The position numbers and the translations under genes were made by a program. From NCBI GenBank assembly GCA_951213105.1, contig OX578138.1, forward strand, positions 93,526,914 through 93,590,913: a DNA stretch of 64,000 bases. Reading direction: 5' to 3'. Origin of the DNA: Amaurobius ferox (lineage: Eukaryota > Arthropoda > Arachnida > Araneae > Amaurobiidae). Position 1 is the first letter of the stretch. Every line of letters starts with the position of its first letter. Below are positions 48,241 through 58,349 of the stretch, one piece after another. Under the pieces are notes generated by a model. That model did not search any database. It had not been told where the DNA came from and saw only the letters and a list, made by a program, of their open reading frames with translations.

Positions 48241-48474
48241 AAATATATCGGATGCGCTTTAGTAGTTCGCTATTTAACTTTCAGAAGAAATTTCCCTAGC
48301 GCAGAGTGTAGAAATCCGCCTCAGGAAATTTAGTCATACACAATGGCATTTGTTAAAGGTAAATTCATTTTAATGGGGGATAAACAATACATTGAAAACG
48401 ATAAAATGTTAAAGTGTTCTCTATAATAAATATTTTTAAAAATAACAAGAAAGATCAATCATACTTAAAGCATT
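48241..48474. other. No gene seen
   Basis: No ORF or repeat recognised. Confidence 0.35.
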
Positions 48475-49750
48475 GATTATGAAACACTTTCCAACTTCAA
48501 TGCAATTTTATTTAACCATGTCTAAAATGCAATACATTCCTTGGTAATATTTTAAAACTTATCACAATACTACATTAATTCATTATATTTGAAAACTTAA
48601 ACCTTCATCGAAAAAAAGGAACTTCATTCAAATGACGGCATTGAAATACAAATTGCCTGGTTTAAACATCTCTAAAATGGGATACATTCCTCGGTAATAA
48701 TTTTAGAATTATCATAATACAACGATAATTTATTATATTTGAAAACTTCATCGAAAACAACTGAAATTCATTCAAATGACGTCATAGCAAAAATAACACG
48801 CCTGGCTCTCTCTATAAAAGCAGCATTTCATTCATAAAAAATTTCCAATTCATTTCATTCATCACAATACAATAATAATTTATTTTATTTAAAAATTAAT
48901 ACCATGGAGCAACAAGTAATTAAGCTCTATGCTAAAACTTCATCGAAAAAAATCGTCCTTCTCTTTGTAAAATCAATGAATATTTCATTCATATCAGCTA
49001 TGCAGACTCCATGAGCTAAATAATTTTGTGTTAAAGAAATACAGCAATTCTAATACAACTCATTCTACATATTTTGCTGTTTATATTTTACATAGGTGAA
49101 AAATAGGCTTCGTCGTAGAAATAATCAAATTTGGATGAGCATTTAAACTCAAATATATTGTAATTGCGTTGTTTCAGTATGTAGATGCACATAATTTAAG
49201 CAAAAATAAAGTGGTTTTAGGACAGATACAACACTCAATATGAATTAAAAAGAACTTTAAAAATCGCGATTTTGAGACAATATGGATGCCATATATCATT
49301 TTGAAGTGGATCACGTGATCTTTTCATATCATGGTCACGGGATCGCTTCATATAAGAGGTGTAATTATTATTTTAATTTTTATTTAAAAAACTACTGAAT
49401 ATATTTCGCTGAATTTTTCTATATATAATTTACGGAACAATTTGAATATTACCTATAATTTTCGAAGCAATTTGTGAATTTTAAATTCGCTTAAAAAATG
49501 TTTGAAAAATTAGGTGCCATATTAGGGCTCAATGTATTTCATTTTTTCAACCCGGGTTCAATCCAAAACTAATTGGGTGATTTTATTTATTTATATTCCC
49601 ATAGCTTCTACAGATCGTCTGAACAACATACTAAAATTTCATTTTGATTAAGTCATTTTTACGACAGTTATCGTGCTAACGGACAGATAGGCAGACAGAC
49701 AGAATGAACAAAGTCATAAACAATTTTCAACTTTGTTGTAAAGTGTTAAA
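48475..49750 (-). repeat. Dispersed repeat R1, longest copy, minus strand
   Basis: The plus strand starts TTATGAAACACTTTCCAACT, inverse of the 3' end of the 451-1210 copy. It has the ~145-bp internal duplication (TTCATTCAAATGACG at 48624 and 48767) and ends with ATCGTGCTAACGGACAGATA, AGACAGAATGAACAAAGTCA and TTTACAACAAAGTTGAAAA read inversely. At about 1.3 kb it is the most complete copy. No ORF or transposon protein was seen. Confidence 0.7.
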
Positions 49751-50280
49751 AACCAGCATGAAATAATGTATTGAAATATATACATAAATTTGCCTTAAAA
49801 TGCATAAAATAAGAAAACACAGTATAAATAATTATCTTCTTCTTCATGGTATTTAAACATTTCAAATATATGGTCTACTTCGGTTAATTAGTTGCAGAAA
49901 ATTCCTAACCAGTCAATTACTATAACGGAAACAAAAGCACCTGTATGAAATCATGAAATTTAAAGATATAATTTAGCCTTCAGATACATAAAATAGAAAA
50001 ACACAGTATAAATAATGATATTCTTTAACAAGGTATGGGACAATTTTGAACATGTAGTGATTAGCATATCTCTACCATGTAATAATTATTCCTTCAGTTC
50101 TTTTTGGATTATAGCCAAGATAGCAAAAGAAATGATGTAATGCATTTCAGTCTTATGGGAAAATACTACATATACACGTTACAAAAATGTATGACTTTAT
50201 TTTCGATGCTATACGTCGTGTATATATTCTGATTTCGCTATTAAATGTGCAGAGTCCACTTCAACGATGAGAACTTGCGA
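49751..50280. other. No gene seen; local direct repeat
   Basis: The phrase ATAAAATAAGAAAACACAGTATAAATAAT (given as ATAAAATAAGAAAACACAGT) near 49803 recurs as ATAAAATAGAAAAACACAGT near 49987, with similar flanks, a diverged duplication of about 184 bp. Confidence 0.5.
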
Positions 50281-50284
50281 TTCC

Positions 50285-50402
50285 TTCTTAGTAGCTGGTG
50301 GAGCGCCGGCTGGCCAGTATGAGAATGATTTGAGTGGTTTGATTCCCGATTGGAACAGCAAAGAACTTTATATTGGCGCCAGAACAAATCAACCCTGTAG
50401 GT
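50285..50402 (+). mobile_element. SINE family C, copy (first of a tandem pair)
   Basis: TAGTAGCTGGTGGAGCGCCG (A box), TGGTTTGATTCCCGATTGGA (B box) and the body ACTTTATATTGGCGCCAGAA, CAAATCAACCCTGTAGGTTA. It is followed directly by a second copy. Confidence 0.7.
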
Positions 50403-50424
50403 TAGTAATTCCGTCCCAGAGCTT

Positions 50425-50560
50425 GCAATTCCATCCGAGTAGCTCAACGGTAGAGCGTATGCTGGCCAGTTCGAGGATTCAATGCAGGATTCGATTTCTA
50501 GTTCAGACTGCAAGGTTCTTTACAATGGCGCCCGAACAAATCAACCCTATAGGTTAAAGT
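50425..50560 (+). mobile_element. SINE family C, copy (second of a tandem pair)
   Basis: GAGTAGCTCAACGGTAGAGC (A box), a degenerate AGGATTCGATTTCT (B box), then TTCTTTACAATGGCGCCCGA and ACAAATCAACCCTATAGGTT. The pair shares body motifs with the minus copy at 21.3-21.47 kb. ORFs of 90-96 codons on both strands are artefacts. Confidence 0.75.
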
Positions 50561-50679
50561 AAATATGTCGCATGTCTGAAATTAATCCTAGTACCACTAG
50601 CACGGATTCAGTGGATTCTGGTGTACTGAACACCGATTTCAAATTGGAAGGAGAACGGCTACGCAAGAAGCAAACCTAC

Positions 50680-51112
50680 AAGATAAAAATAGCATCAAGA
50701 GGCTAGCTTGAGGTTAAAATAGCATCAAGAGGCTAGCTTGAGGTAAAATAGCATCAAGAGGCTAGCTTGAGGTAAAAATAGCATCAAGAGGCTAGCTTGA
50801 GGTAAAAATAGCATCAAGAGGCTAGCTTGAGGTAAAAATAGCATCAAGAGACTAGCTTGAGGTAAAAATAGCATCAAGAGACTAGCTTGAGGTAAAAATA
50901 GCATCAAGAGGCTAGCTTGAGGTTAAAATAGCATCAAGAGGCTAGCTTGAGGTAAAAATAGCATCAAGAGGCTAGCTTGAGGTAAAAATAGCATCAAGAG
51001 GCTAGCTTGAGGTAAAAATAGCATCAAGAGACTAGCTTGAGGTAAAAATAGCATCAAGAGACTAGCTTGAGGTAAAAATAGCATCAGGAGGCTAGCTTGA
51101 GGTAAAAATAGC
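50680..51112. repeat. 30-bp minisatellite, ~14 copies
   Basis: The unit is TAAAAATAGCATCAAGAGGC plus TAGCTTGAGG; variants have AGACTAGC or one A fewer. Because 30 is a multiple of 3, the minus strand stays open and gives a ten-residue repeat LMLFLPQASL in ORFs at 50725-50907 and 50923-51240. A gene is unlikely. GGCTAGCTTG contains the small palindrome AAGCTAGCTT-like core. Confidence 0.93.
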
Positions 51113-51319
51113 ATTAAATGCTCAGCCAAATTACCAGTTGCACACCAATCTGACAGTAGATAGTGGAAAATAAAGATTCCGCTCAGAGGATTAAAGTTTG
51201 CAATTCCGTTCCAGTAGCCAAATTGTTCTCTTCTTGACAACTTTTATAACAAGGCGGGTTTTTATTGGGCTGCCAGAGAGCTCATGGCCGATATGATCTC
51301 CGCCCCGACGTAGGATAGA
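51113..51319. other. Spacer between minisatellite and SINE
   Basis: TTTGCAATTCCGTTCCAGTA near 51197 resembles the start of a family C head (GCAATTCC..AGTAGC, as at 50426), but no B box follows, so it may be a truncated head. No ORF. Confidence 0.4.
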
Positions 51320-51420
51320 AAAAAACGTCCCAGTAGCTCACTGGCAGAGCATCGGCTGGCCAGTACGAAGATCCGTGGTCCGATTCCCGGTTAGTGTAGC
51401 AAGATCCTTTACAAATATCT
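51320..51420 (+). mobile_element. SINE family C, head
   Basis: GTCCCAGTAGCTCACTGGCA (51329 on), GGCTGGCCAGTACGAAGATC and GGTCCGATTCCCGGTTAGTG form a tRNA-like unit followed by AAGATCCTTTACAAATA. It is the best-preserved plus-strand family C head in the window. Confidence 0.75.
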
Positions 51421-53055
51421 GATCTTATCAGTCTCTTAGTGGAGCGAACATCATCGGTGAATATGTGCCATGTTTATATTCCGCGTTTGCTAACCACATT
51501 CCACTTTTATTAACCGTATAATGTAACGGCTATCAGGGGCTGAAGGAAGATAGCAAGAGCAAAATTTCTATAGCCAACTTAAAATGTCAGCCACAAAATT
51601 CACTGAATATTTTTTATATCGACTTAAAGACCGACACTCAAACCGTTCTATCACAGATGAACCTTTAATGTCGCAAAAAGAAGAAGATGAGTAGAATGTA
51701 TTTGTTTGCACTCTACAGCAGCGTTTCTCAAACTGTATCAAGCAAAACTTTGTGGGTTTTAAACATTATTGCAGGAGTTCCGTGAGTGATAGTTTCCAGA
51801 TTTTTTTTTAATTAAAAAAATTCATAACATTTTAAATGCATAATTTAGACAATGGTGTAACTTTTCTCATTTTGGAGGCCCGTCATCAAGTTAAATTTCA
51901 AAAGGGATCCAAAAATGTTTTGCAATCACTGCTCGGAAGCAGTGATTGTAAATCTTTTGTAATCAAAATTTTCCCAACTAAAAATACCAACTTTACCCAA
52001 TTTCCCCCTTTATAATATAGAAATCCCGTAAATATTTACAGTAGTATGTATGCAGTATTTACATAAGAATTTACAATAAATATTTACAGTGGTATGTTTA
52101 CAGTAGTGTGTACAGTTCATTTTTAATAGACAAAATGTGGACGTGGATTTGGATTTCGACAATAAACTATTTGTCTTGTCATGAATCACTGGGAAGTTTA
52201 TCACATTCCATGCGAATATGGTACTGATTATGTTGATAAAACAAATTTTGTGTCATAAGCCATGTTTCTCCATAAGATGTATCGACGCCTTCATTTGCTG
52301 AACAATCCTAAGACTTGAATCATGTGTTTATGTTCTCAGAAGCTTAGGTCATTTTTCCTCTAATTACATTTTTGTATTGAACTTTCTTTAAAAGTTTCTC
52401 AATTATTAGTCAACCAAACATCCTTATTATTACGTACTGTCGTTCTTCCTCTTTTGTTTGGGAATCTTTAGTTCAATTTTTCGATATATATTTTGCTTAC
52501 TTCTTCTTTTTTCGGTTTATTTTCTACTTGTTTTTTTTTATTTTTTTTTGTTGTTGTTTTTCCAACGTATTTTTTGAGGAAGTTAACTGCTTCAGCCCCC
52601 AAAACCAGTTAGTTCCTCCATTTTGTGCTGTAGTTATTTTATTTCGTATTTGATTATAAATTGTTACTTTTACCAGTTGGTTGGAACAACTGGTGTTACT
52701 TATGAAAGCAATTGGTTGTATTTTTTTTAATTTAATATAACACTTATATTCACAGTTATACTCACTGAACAAGTGCTTTGCATCATTTTGTAGGACTACC
52801 ATTTTCCTCTTTGACATTTTACCGTTCATTCATAATGTCCTACTTCTCATTCCTTCCTTCGTGGTTTTACCACTTTTTCTTATCTTGCAGTTGACAATCC
52901 CCTTTTCCTATCTCAGTCACATCTATTGTACAAACATCGGTTGTCGATCTTGCTTTACCGAGTTAAGTTTGAGCCTCTTGTTTGTCCCGACAAAGAAGGG
53001 TATATCTCGCCTTCGATACCGATTGACACTATTAATCTTAGTTTTATTTTATTTA
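51421..53055. other. No gene seen; TATTTACAGT repeats at 52.03-52.11 kb
   Basis: The phrase ATTTACAGTAGTATGTA/TATTTACAGTGGTATGTT recurs three times near 52030-52105. The rest is AT-rich with a T-rich run at 52.5 kb. ORFs of 64-101 codons on the minus strand lack recognisable domains; the one at 52524-52829 is Lys-rich at its end from the poly-T run. Confidence 0.4.
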
Positions 53056-53059
53056 TACT

Positions 53060-53265
53060 ACATGGCGGTTGGGGGTTAAGGCAAGCGTGCTCGCTCGGCT
53101 ACCAGGTTGTGGGTTCGAGTCCCATCTACGGGCATAGATGTTGTGTTGTTGGGCGAAGTGTGTTTCAGGGCAATGTCATGTGACGGCTATGTGGTTCACG
53201 ATGCTGGTCAATGTATAGGAGAAAGATGGGATGTATCAAGTGCCTCGCCATTTATAATAAATAAT
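53060..53265 (+). mobile_element. SINE family B, diverged copy
   Basis: TGGGGGTTAAGGCAAGCGTG followed by TTGTGGGTTCGAGTCCCATC (B box), GGCATAGATGTTGTGTTGTT, GTGACGGCTATGTGGTTCAC and GTGCCTCGCCATTTATAATA match the order of the 4.43-kb and 54.7-kb copies. It overlaps two ORFs (72 and 85 codons) that are artefacts. Confidence 0.75.
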
Positions 53266-54375
53266 GTATTATTAATTAAATGAAATAATTTAACTTTATT
53301 GCATTAGCTGAAGTTTCAGCAGTACGTAATAAACTATCTGTTTAAAACTGTCTTACCGCTATCAGTTATTAACACGTCATTTACATTTCAATGATTTTAT
53401 ACATTTTAATTGGATTTGTATCATTTAAGTCATTTTCATAGTCTTATCGAACATATTATCTTCACAAAATATGTCCGGTTGTGTATATAAACACATACCA
53501 TATACATTACATTTCTCTAAACAAATTAATGAAAATCCATTATAACAACAACAAACTTCTTTTCACTTCCGCCGCCTAAGCGCATACATAACAAAAGAGC
53601 GATTCAAGAACAAATTAATGACAATCCGGGTAAACAATAGCAATTCCAACGTATAAAACTCTTGCCACAATGAAACTATTGTAACGATCTCAACATCAAC
53701 GAAATACACAAAAGGCTGCACATTAAGCTTTCTGTTTTGATAAATCTTTATACATTTGCGATTTTTCCCCACCTGTGTTACTCCTGTGTATAGATGTAAT
53801 TCTTTCTTGCCTTTCCTATTTGTGGTCCTGAAGAAGTAGGAAAAGAGAAGAAAGTAAAAAAAAAAAAAAAAAAATGCGACTGGGGCTTATCATGCCCTAA
53901 TAGGAGAGGGCCAACAAATGGGCCCCACCCAAGGGAATGGCCCCAACAAATATGGAATAAGAATAAAGTGATAAGAAAACAGGAAATTGGCAATACTATT
54001 CTCCCGGCTGTTGGAAACGAAATGAGTTGGGGATCATTTATAAAAATTATTTTGTTGGTTTTAGCTCCCTTTTGTTTGGACGTGGCAACATTTTATTGGA
54101 GCTGGGTAAACAGAGGGGAGATTAGGTTCTGTACTGCTCGATCCATGCAATATAGGGTGTAATATTTGGAATTTAGTTAAGATAAGCATTTTAATCATGC
54201 AAATAAAACGATAGTGATATATTCTATAAGAAAGCAGATACAACAAACAGTTTATTTAAATAAAAGGAACACTAATATATTAAGTTGAAAAGCGAAAAAA
54301 TATTGATACTAGGACTAATAAAAATATTATTAGGCATAATAAACGCCCATAAGGCAGTATTAAATGCATTAAGCT
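53266..54375. other. No gene seen; poly-A at 53.86 kb
   Basis: AT-rich. An A20 run at 53857-53875 precedes CGACTGGGGCTTATCATGCC. ORFs of 60-71 codons have no domain I recognise. Confidence 0.4.
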
Positions 54376-54455
54376 GGAGACTTCTTTAGCTCAATGCTAT
54401 GATACGAGCCTGCCACGCTTTCGGCATGGGATCAAAGCCCTCACTGCCAAGTTGG
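54376..54455 (+). repeat. Degenerate tRNA-like segment
   Basis: TTTAGCTCAATGCTATGATA (A-box-like) and GGGATCAAAGCCCTCACTGC (B-box-like) are about 45 bp apart, as in a tRNA-derived promoter. It is too altered to be a working tRNA gene; probably a SINE head. Confidence 0.35.
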
Positions 54456-54707
54456 TGATTTCCCTTCTTGCTACAATTACAAATAATTGTGCTCGTAATA
54501 ATAGTATAAATAACAATAATAATATTAATACCAATAGCATTTAACAATGGTAATGATAATCGTAACTGAATCATCATTAAAAGGGTATTCTTCCTCTTTG
54601 ACCAGGACAGTCCGAGTTACCAGAAGGTATAAAGTATCATATAATGCGTATTATCATGTAATGAATGGCAAACAATTCATAAACATTAAATAATTCTTTT
54701 TTTTTTT
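54456..54707. other. No gene seen
   Basis: AT-rich with AATAATAATATTAATA phrases. No recognisable element. Confidence 0.35.
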
Positions 54708-55066
54708 TTTAGTTTTTTTCCCAATGGCCAGGCATTGACTCTTTCATCTTCGCCTATACATCGGCTAGAACAGTGAACCTCTTAGCCGTCAAGGACGTTG
54801 CCCCAGCGCACCAGTGGGGGTGGGAACACATTGCGCTCAACAACACAAACATCCATGTCTTACGTGGGACTCGAACCCATAACGTGGCGACCGATCAATC
54901 GCTGGAAACGCTCGCCTTGACCGCTCGGTCACCACGTCGACTGAAATGAGCCAACAGTACACGGTGTTCCTAGATGGTCACCCACCCAAGTACTAATCGC
55001 GCCCGATGCTGCTTAACTTCGGTGATCTAACGGGAACCGGTGTTTTCAGCAGGTACAGCCGTTGGC
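54708..55066 (-). mobile_element. Chimeric SINE: 5S head + tRNA-Ser-like unit + family B body, minus strand
   Basis: Read on the minus strand, a 117-bp 5S-like block (55066-54950) is followed after the 6-9-nt linker (TCATTTCA) by GTCGACGTGGTGACCGAGCG, GTCAAGGCGAGCGTTTCC (tRNA-Ser-like) and GGGTTCGAGTCCCACGTAAG (B box). The body phrases ACATGGATGTTTGTGTTG and GCAACGTCCTTGACGGCTAA follow. It ends in GCCTGGCCATTGGG and an A-rich tail (T run on the plus strand at 54698-54720). 5S and tRNA unit lie in the same sense, as in known chimeric SINEs such as AmnSINE1. I saw no clean target duplication. Confidence 0.78.
54950..55066 (-). rRNA. 5S rRNA-like sequence, probably a SINE head, not a functional gene
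   Basis: On the minus strand it starts GCCAACGGCTGTACC and ends GTACTGTTGGC, 117 bp against about 119-120 for a 5S gene. The internal control region is recognisable (AAGTTAAGCAGCATCGGGCG, TTAGTACTTGGGTGGGTGAC). Differences from the common animal form include TTAGATCACC where TCCGATCACC is usual, and these are shared with the copy at 56.8 kb. No T-run terminator follows; a tRNA-like unit starts instead. Confidence 0.75.
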
Positions 55067-56415
55067 TCACTTTAAATCATTGTTAAATTAGTTAATATCG
55101 CATAGAATTGAAAACAGTATTAGCCGATTTCGGAGGTAAAAATTATCCGTCTTGTATAAATACGGAGTCACTATGTACATCAATGTATGTTAGCATATGT
55201 TTGTCACAAAAATAATATTTACTAAATTATGCACATTTTTAACAATATTTATAACCTAACAATGCGTATTATATATAACAAATATGTAATAAATGAATAA
55301 CAAAAGCAAAAAACGTAGTTTTTTTTAAAGTACCATTTTTATCATTTGCATATAACTTACATGTGTAAAATTGTATTTATTAAAATGCATACCATTTAAA
55401 TGTTTGAAAGACAAAGAACAAAATACGGCATTTCTGGCTGATCCGGTTTAAAAAATATCCAAATGCATTCCTATGTCGGTACGTGACTAGGCTGGTAAAA
55501 TTAAAAATCTAAAGAAATTAAAATGTAACACGAAAGTCTCATCAAATATAAACTTTCTAGCTGCATCCGGATCTCAAGTTGTTCCCCCAAAATGTGCATA
55601 TTCCCAAGGTGGACCCAGGACAGTCTTCTCCGATAAAGTTCAAAATCAGAGGATTAAAATATACCACAACTCAACGACATACCAAGTTTGAAATTTCAAG
55701 TTTCTCCGATTCTACAGCTATTCTCCAGAAACGAGTACATTCCCAGGTCAGAATACCCCAATAGGGTTCAATAGGGCCCAATAAAGTTCAACATTCAAAG
55801 ACATAAAATATACCACAAATAACAACGACATACCACATTTTATATTACTGTGCTTAATGGAACATGATTAATTAGTCTTCAAAAATTTGAAAAATACTAG
55901 CAAATAAACATATCAAGTTAAATAAAGGGTTGTAAAAAAGAAAAATTGCCACTTCCTCGATTAGTTTATTTCATTTAATGGTTCAAAGTGGATAATTATT
56001 AAAAAAGACTTACTTTCCCTGCCGACTGAAATTTATTTTATTTTTGCTTCTTTCATATAATTCATTAAATTGAGTTTAATTGTACTAAATAACAAGTATG
56101 TTTATTTGAAACCACACTGATTTTGCTGATTTAATTCAATTTTTAATTTTATTTTGTGACTGGACGTATTTCCAAAGACGATGTTGCAAACATTGCGAAA
56201 AAACTAAAATATCTCAATAACAATTAGGCCAAAAGTATTAGAGTTGTTCTTTTTATTTTTTTCCTCAAAAATTACGTATGTTACACACATTTAATTGATA
56301 TATCTGTGCATATATAGTCTTTTATTTCAGATTTTGATGATTTCTGCGAGTTATTGTACAAAAAACTGCAGGTTCTTATTTTCCGCATCATACCAAAATC
56401 TAACAGCATCAGGGT
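55067..56415. other. No gene seen
   Basis: AT-rich. Direct phrases AATATACCACAA/CTCAACGACATACCA near 55660 recur as AAATATACCACAAATAACAA near 55805, suggesting a diverged duplication of about 150 bp. The 61-codon ORF at 55579-55764 is not convincing. Confidence 0.4.
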
Positions 56416-56419
56416 ATGT

Positions 56420-56705
56420 TAGATCTACTCAAGAACCCTTCTTTCATTTCAAGAACCCACTACTCAGGAACCCTTCTTTCTTTCCAAAAGAATACAGTAC
56501 TCAAGAACACTTCTTTCATTCCAAGAACACACTACTCAAGAACTCTTCTTTCATTCCAAGAAATCACTACTCAAGAACCCTTCTTTCATTCCAAGAACCC
56601 ACAACTCAAGAACCTTTCTGTCATTCCAATAACCCACTATTCAAAAACCCTTCTTTCATTCCAAGAACACGCTACTCAAGAACCCTTCTTTCATTCCAAC
56701 AACAC
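56420..56705. repeat. 35-bp minisatellite, ~8 copies
   Basis: The unit includes TACTCAAGAACCCTTCTTTC and ATTCCAAGAACCCAC with a period of 35. Because 35 = 2 mod 3, the frames rotate, and two overlapping ORFs of 149 and 114 codons (56295-56744, 56416-56760) carry phase-shifted versions of the same peptide repeat. They are not evidence of a gene. Confidence 0.9.
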
Positions 56706-56810
56706 CATACTCGTGATAGAAATAATAATCGACATTTTATTTAGTCCTCACAGACTCTAACGCGAAAGCTATAGTTTTTGAGTAAGAGTAAATACACACA
56801 TTGCACAGAC
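56706..56810. other. Flank ending in a 13-bp direct repeat
   Basis: Short AT-rich piece. Its end, ACATTGCACAGAC (56798-56810), recurs at 57197-57209 and 57451-57463. Confidence 0.6.
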
Positions 56811-57196
56811 CCGGACCAACGGCCGTACCATGCTGAAAACACCGGTTCTCGTTAGATCACCGAAGTCAGGCAGCATCGGGCGCGGTTAGTACTTGGGTAG
56901 GTGACCACCTGGGAACACCGCGTGCTGTTGGCACATTTCGGGCGCGGTAGCCCGGTGGTTTGCGCGCTGGATTTGCACGCTGCCACATCTGCCGCCGTGT
57001 TCATGCGGAGTACGATCACGTTAAACATGTGGGTCCGTAAGTCCTTCCGAGAGGTTGGTGGTAGGGGAAGGAGGGTACGGTCCCTGTGGATGTCTCCCCC
57101 ACTGGGTTCCGGTCTCAATTGGGTGGCGCTTCCCGGCCGTCCAAACAGTTACCTTACACCTTTCTGGTAGGTCGGACGGTCTGGGTCTCAACAACA
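56811..57196 (+). mobile_element. Chimeric SINE: 5S head + family A unit (B box deleted)
   Basis: A 118-bp 5S-like block (56815-56932) is followed after ACATTTCG by GGCGCGGTAGCCCGGTGGTT, the family A head, then the family A body and CAACAACAAC tail. The head lacks the usual CCCGGGTTCGATTCC segment present at 229-240, so the B box of the tRNA unit is gone; the 5S control region could still serve. It is bracketed by direct copies of ACATTGCACAGAC. Confidence 0.78.
56815..56932 (+). rRNA. 5S rRNA-like sequence, probably a SINE head, not a functional gene
   Basis: It starts with ACCAACGGCCGTACC and ends GTGCTGTTGGC, 118 bp. The control region is well preserved (CACCGAAGTCAGGCAGCATC, GGGCGCGGTTAGTACTTGGG). 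It shares TTAGATCACC and ACTTGGGT with the copy at 54.95 kb, so both likely derive from one SINE lineage rather than from separate 5S genes. No T-run terminator follows. Confidence 0.75.
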
Positions 57197-57450
57197 ACAT
57201 TGCACAGACCCGGGTTTGATTCCAGCCGCTGCCAAAACTGCCGCCGTGTTCATGCGGAGTACGATCACGTTAAACATGTGGGTCCAAAAGTCCTTCCGAG
57301 AGGTTGGTGGTAGGGGAAGGAGGGTACGGTTCCTGAGGATGCCTCCCCCACTGGGTTCCGGTCTAAATTGTGTGGCACTTCCCGACCGTCCAAACAGTTA
57401 CCTTACACCTTTCTGGTAGGTCGGACGGTCTGGGTTTCAACAACAACAAC
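57197..57450 (+). mobile_element. SINE family A, second copy lacking the A box
   Basis: After the direct repeat ACATTGCACAGAC comes CCGGGTTTGATTCCAGCC (B box), then the complete family A body and CAACAACAACAAC tail. The A-box head and the 5S part are missing. This is complementary to the previous copy, which lacks the B box. A third copy of the 13-bp direct repeat follows at 57451. Confidence 0.8.
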
Positions 57451-57950
57451 ACATTGCACAGACAGACAGACACACGGTTATCACGCTTGTTTTTCGGTTT
57501 CTAAAATACTCGAAACGTGTTTGATGCGTCGAAAACTCGAGTTGCTATTTTCTACATCATTCCAATACTTTCCCAATACATTACATATTCTGCAGAAATA
57601 CATTACCATGTATTGCAGAGAAAGTAAAAACTCGATAAGGTAAAAACTTCGTAAATATACCATAAGCATAAAAATACACTGGTCAATCGGATTCGAAGGC
57701 ACATGACAGTCTTCTTCGTGACCGACAAGGAACACGACTTCACACATTTAAGTAAGTCGGGTAACTTATTTGCCGAATTTAATTGAAGAAGTGAGGACGC
57801 CCTTCATCGGTCCAATATAATTGTAGTACTCTGGAGCGTATTTTTAATGTACGGAAAGTAAACATAAGCACTGAAGGAGGGAGGAAAAATGAATGCAAAA
57901 TCTAATGGAAAATAAATAAACCGTCAACAAAAACCATTCACAAGTTCCAC
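57451..57950. other. Flank with a Penelope-LTR-like fragment; no gene
   Basis: ACAGACAGACAGACACACGG resembles the CTGTCTGTCTG end of R1 read inversely. Around 57.66-57.75 kb, ATTCGAAGGCACATGACAGT followed by CTTCTTCGTGACC is the degenerate hairpin also seen, better preserved, at 36.83 kb. ORFs of 88-91 codons on both strands here are artefacts. Confidence 0.45.
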
Positions 57951-58349
57951 CATATACATGCTTTAAAATATATGTATACATTCTACTTTTCTCTTTGAGC
58001 CGCCCACTTATCCCACCACAAACTACATCGCACTATCATTACTTTAAAAACCTGTATCGGAAGACTTTGGCATCAGTCACTGAGTGAGGGTAATAAGGAA
58101 ATCAATAACACCATTACCAGGCCTCGTTGCGTGTTGCTGCGTTGACAGCAAACAAATCAAACAAGCAGTGTGACCCCTTCCGAGAGCGGGCGTAGAGCAA
58201 ATAATTGGATTACTGTATCTTCCCTATCACTGACTGTAATTATCCCAGTAATCGAAGGGGCGTTTTCTAATAGAAACTTGACGAGCATGTCGAAGTATAT
58301 TGTTGCATATGATACGAAGATCTGGATTTCGGGGCAAGGTCAAAGATTT
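57951..58349 (+). repeat. Module M, copy 1 (partial)
   Basis: CTGAGTGAGGGTAATAAGGA, CCTCGTTGCGTGTTGCTGCG, TTGACAGCAAACAAATCAAA, GTAGAGCAAATAATTGGATT and TCACTGACTGTAATTATCCC match 60.45-60.67 kb in order. The 98-codon ORF at 58170-58466 runs from this module into the satellite and is not a gene. Confidence 0.75.

Noticed and set aside
50923..51240. 105-codon hydrophobic repeat protein
   Set aside because: The frame is kept open by a 30-bp minisatellite; no other coding evidence.
54950..55066. Functional 5S rRNA gene
   Set aside because: No T-run terminator, base changes shared with the other copy, and direct fusion to a tRNA-like SINE; a working gene is not excluded but is less likely.
56295..56744. 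149-codon ORF
   Set aside because: Most of it is a 35-bp minisatellite with rotating frame; an overlapping ORF has the same peptide out of phase.
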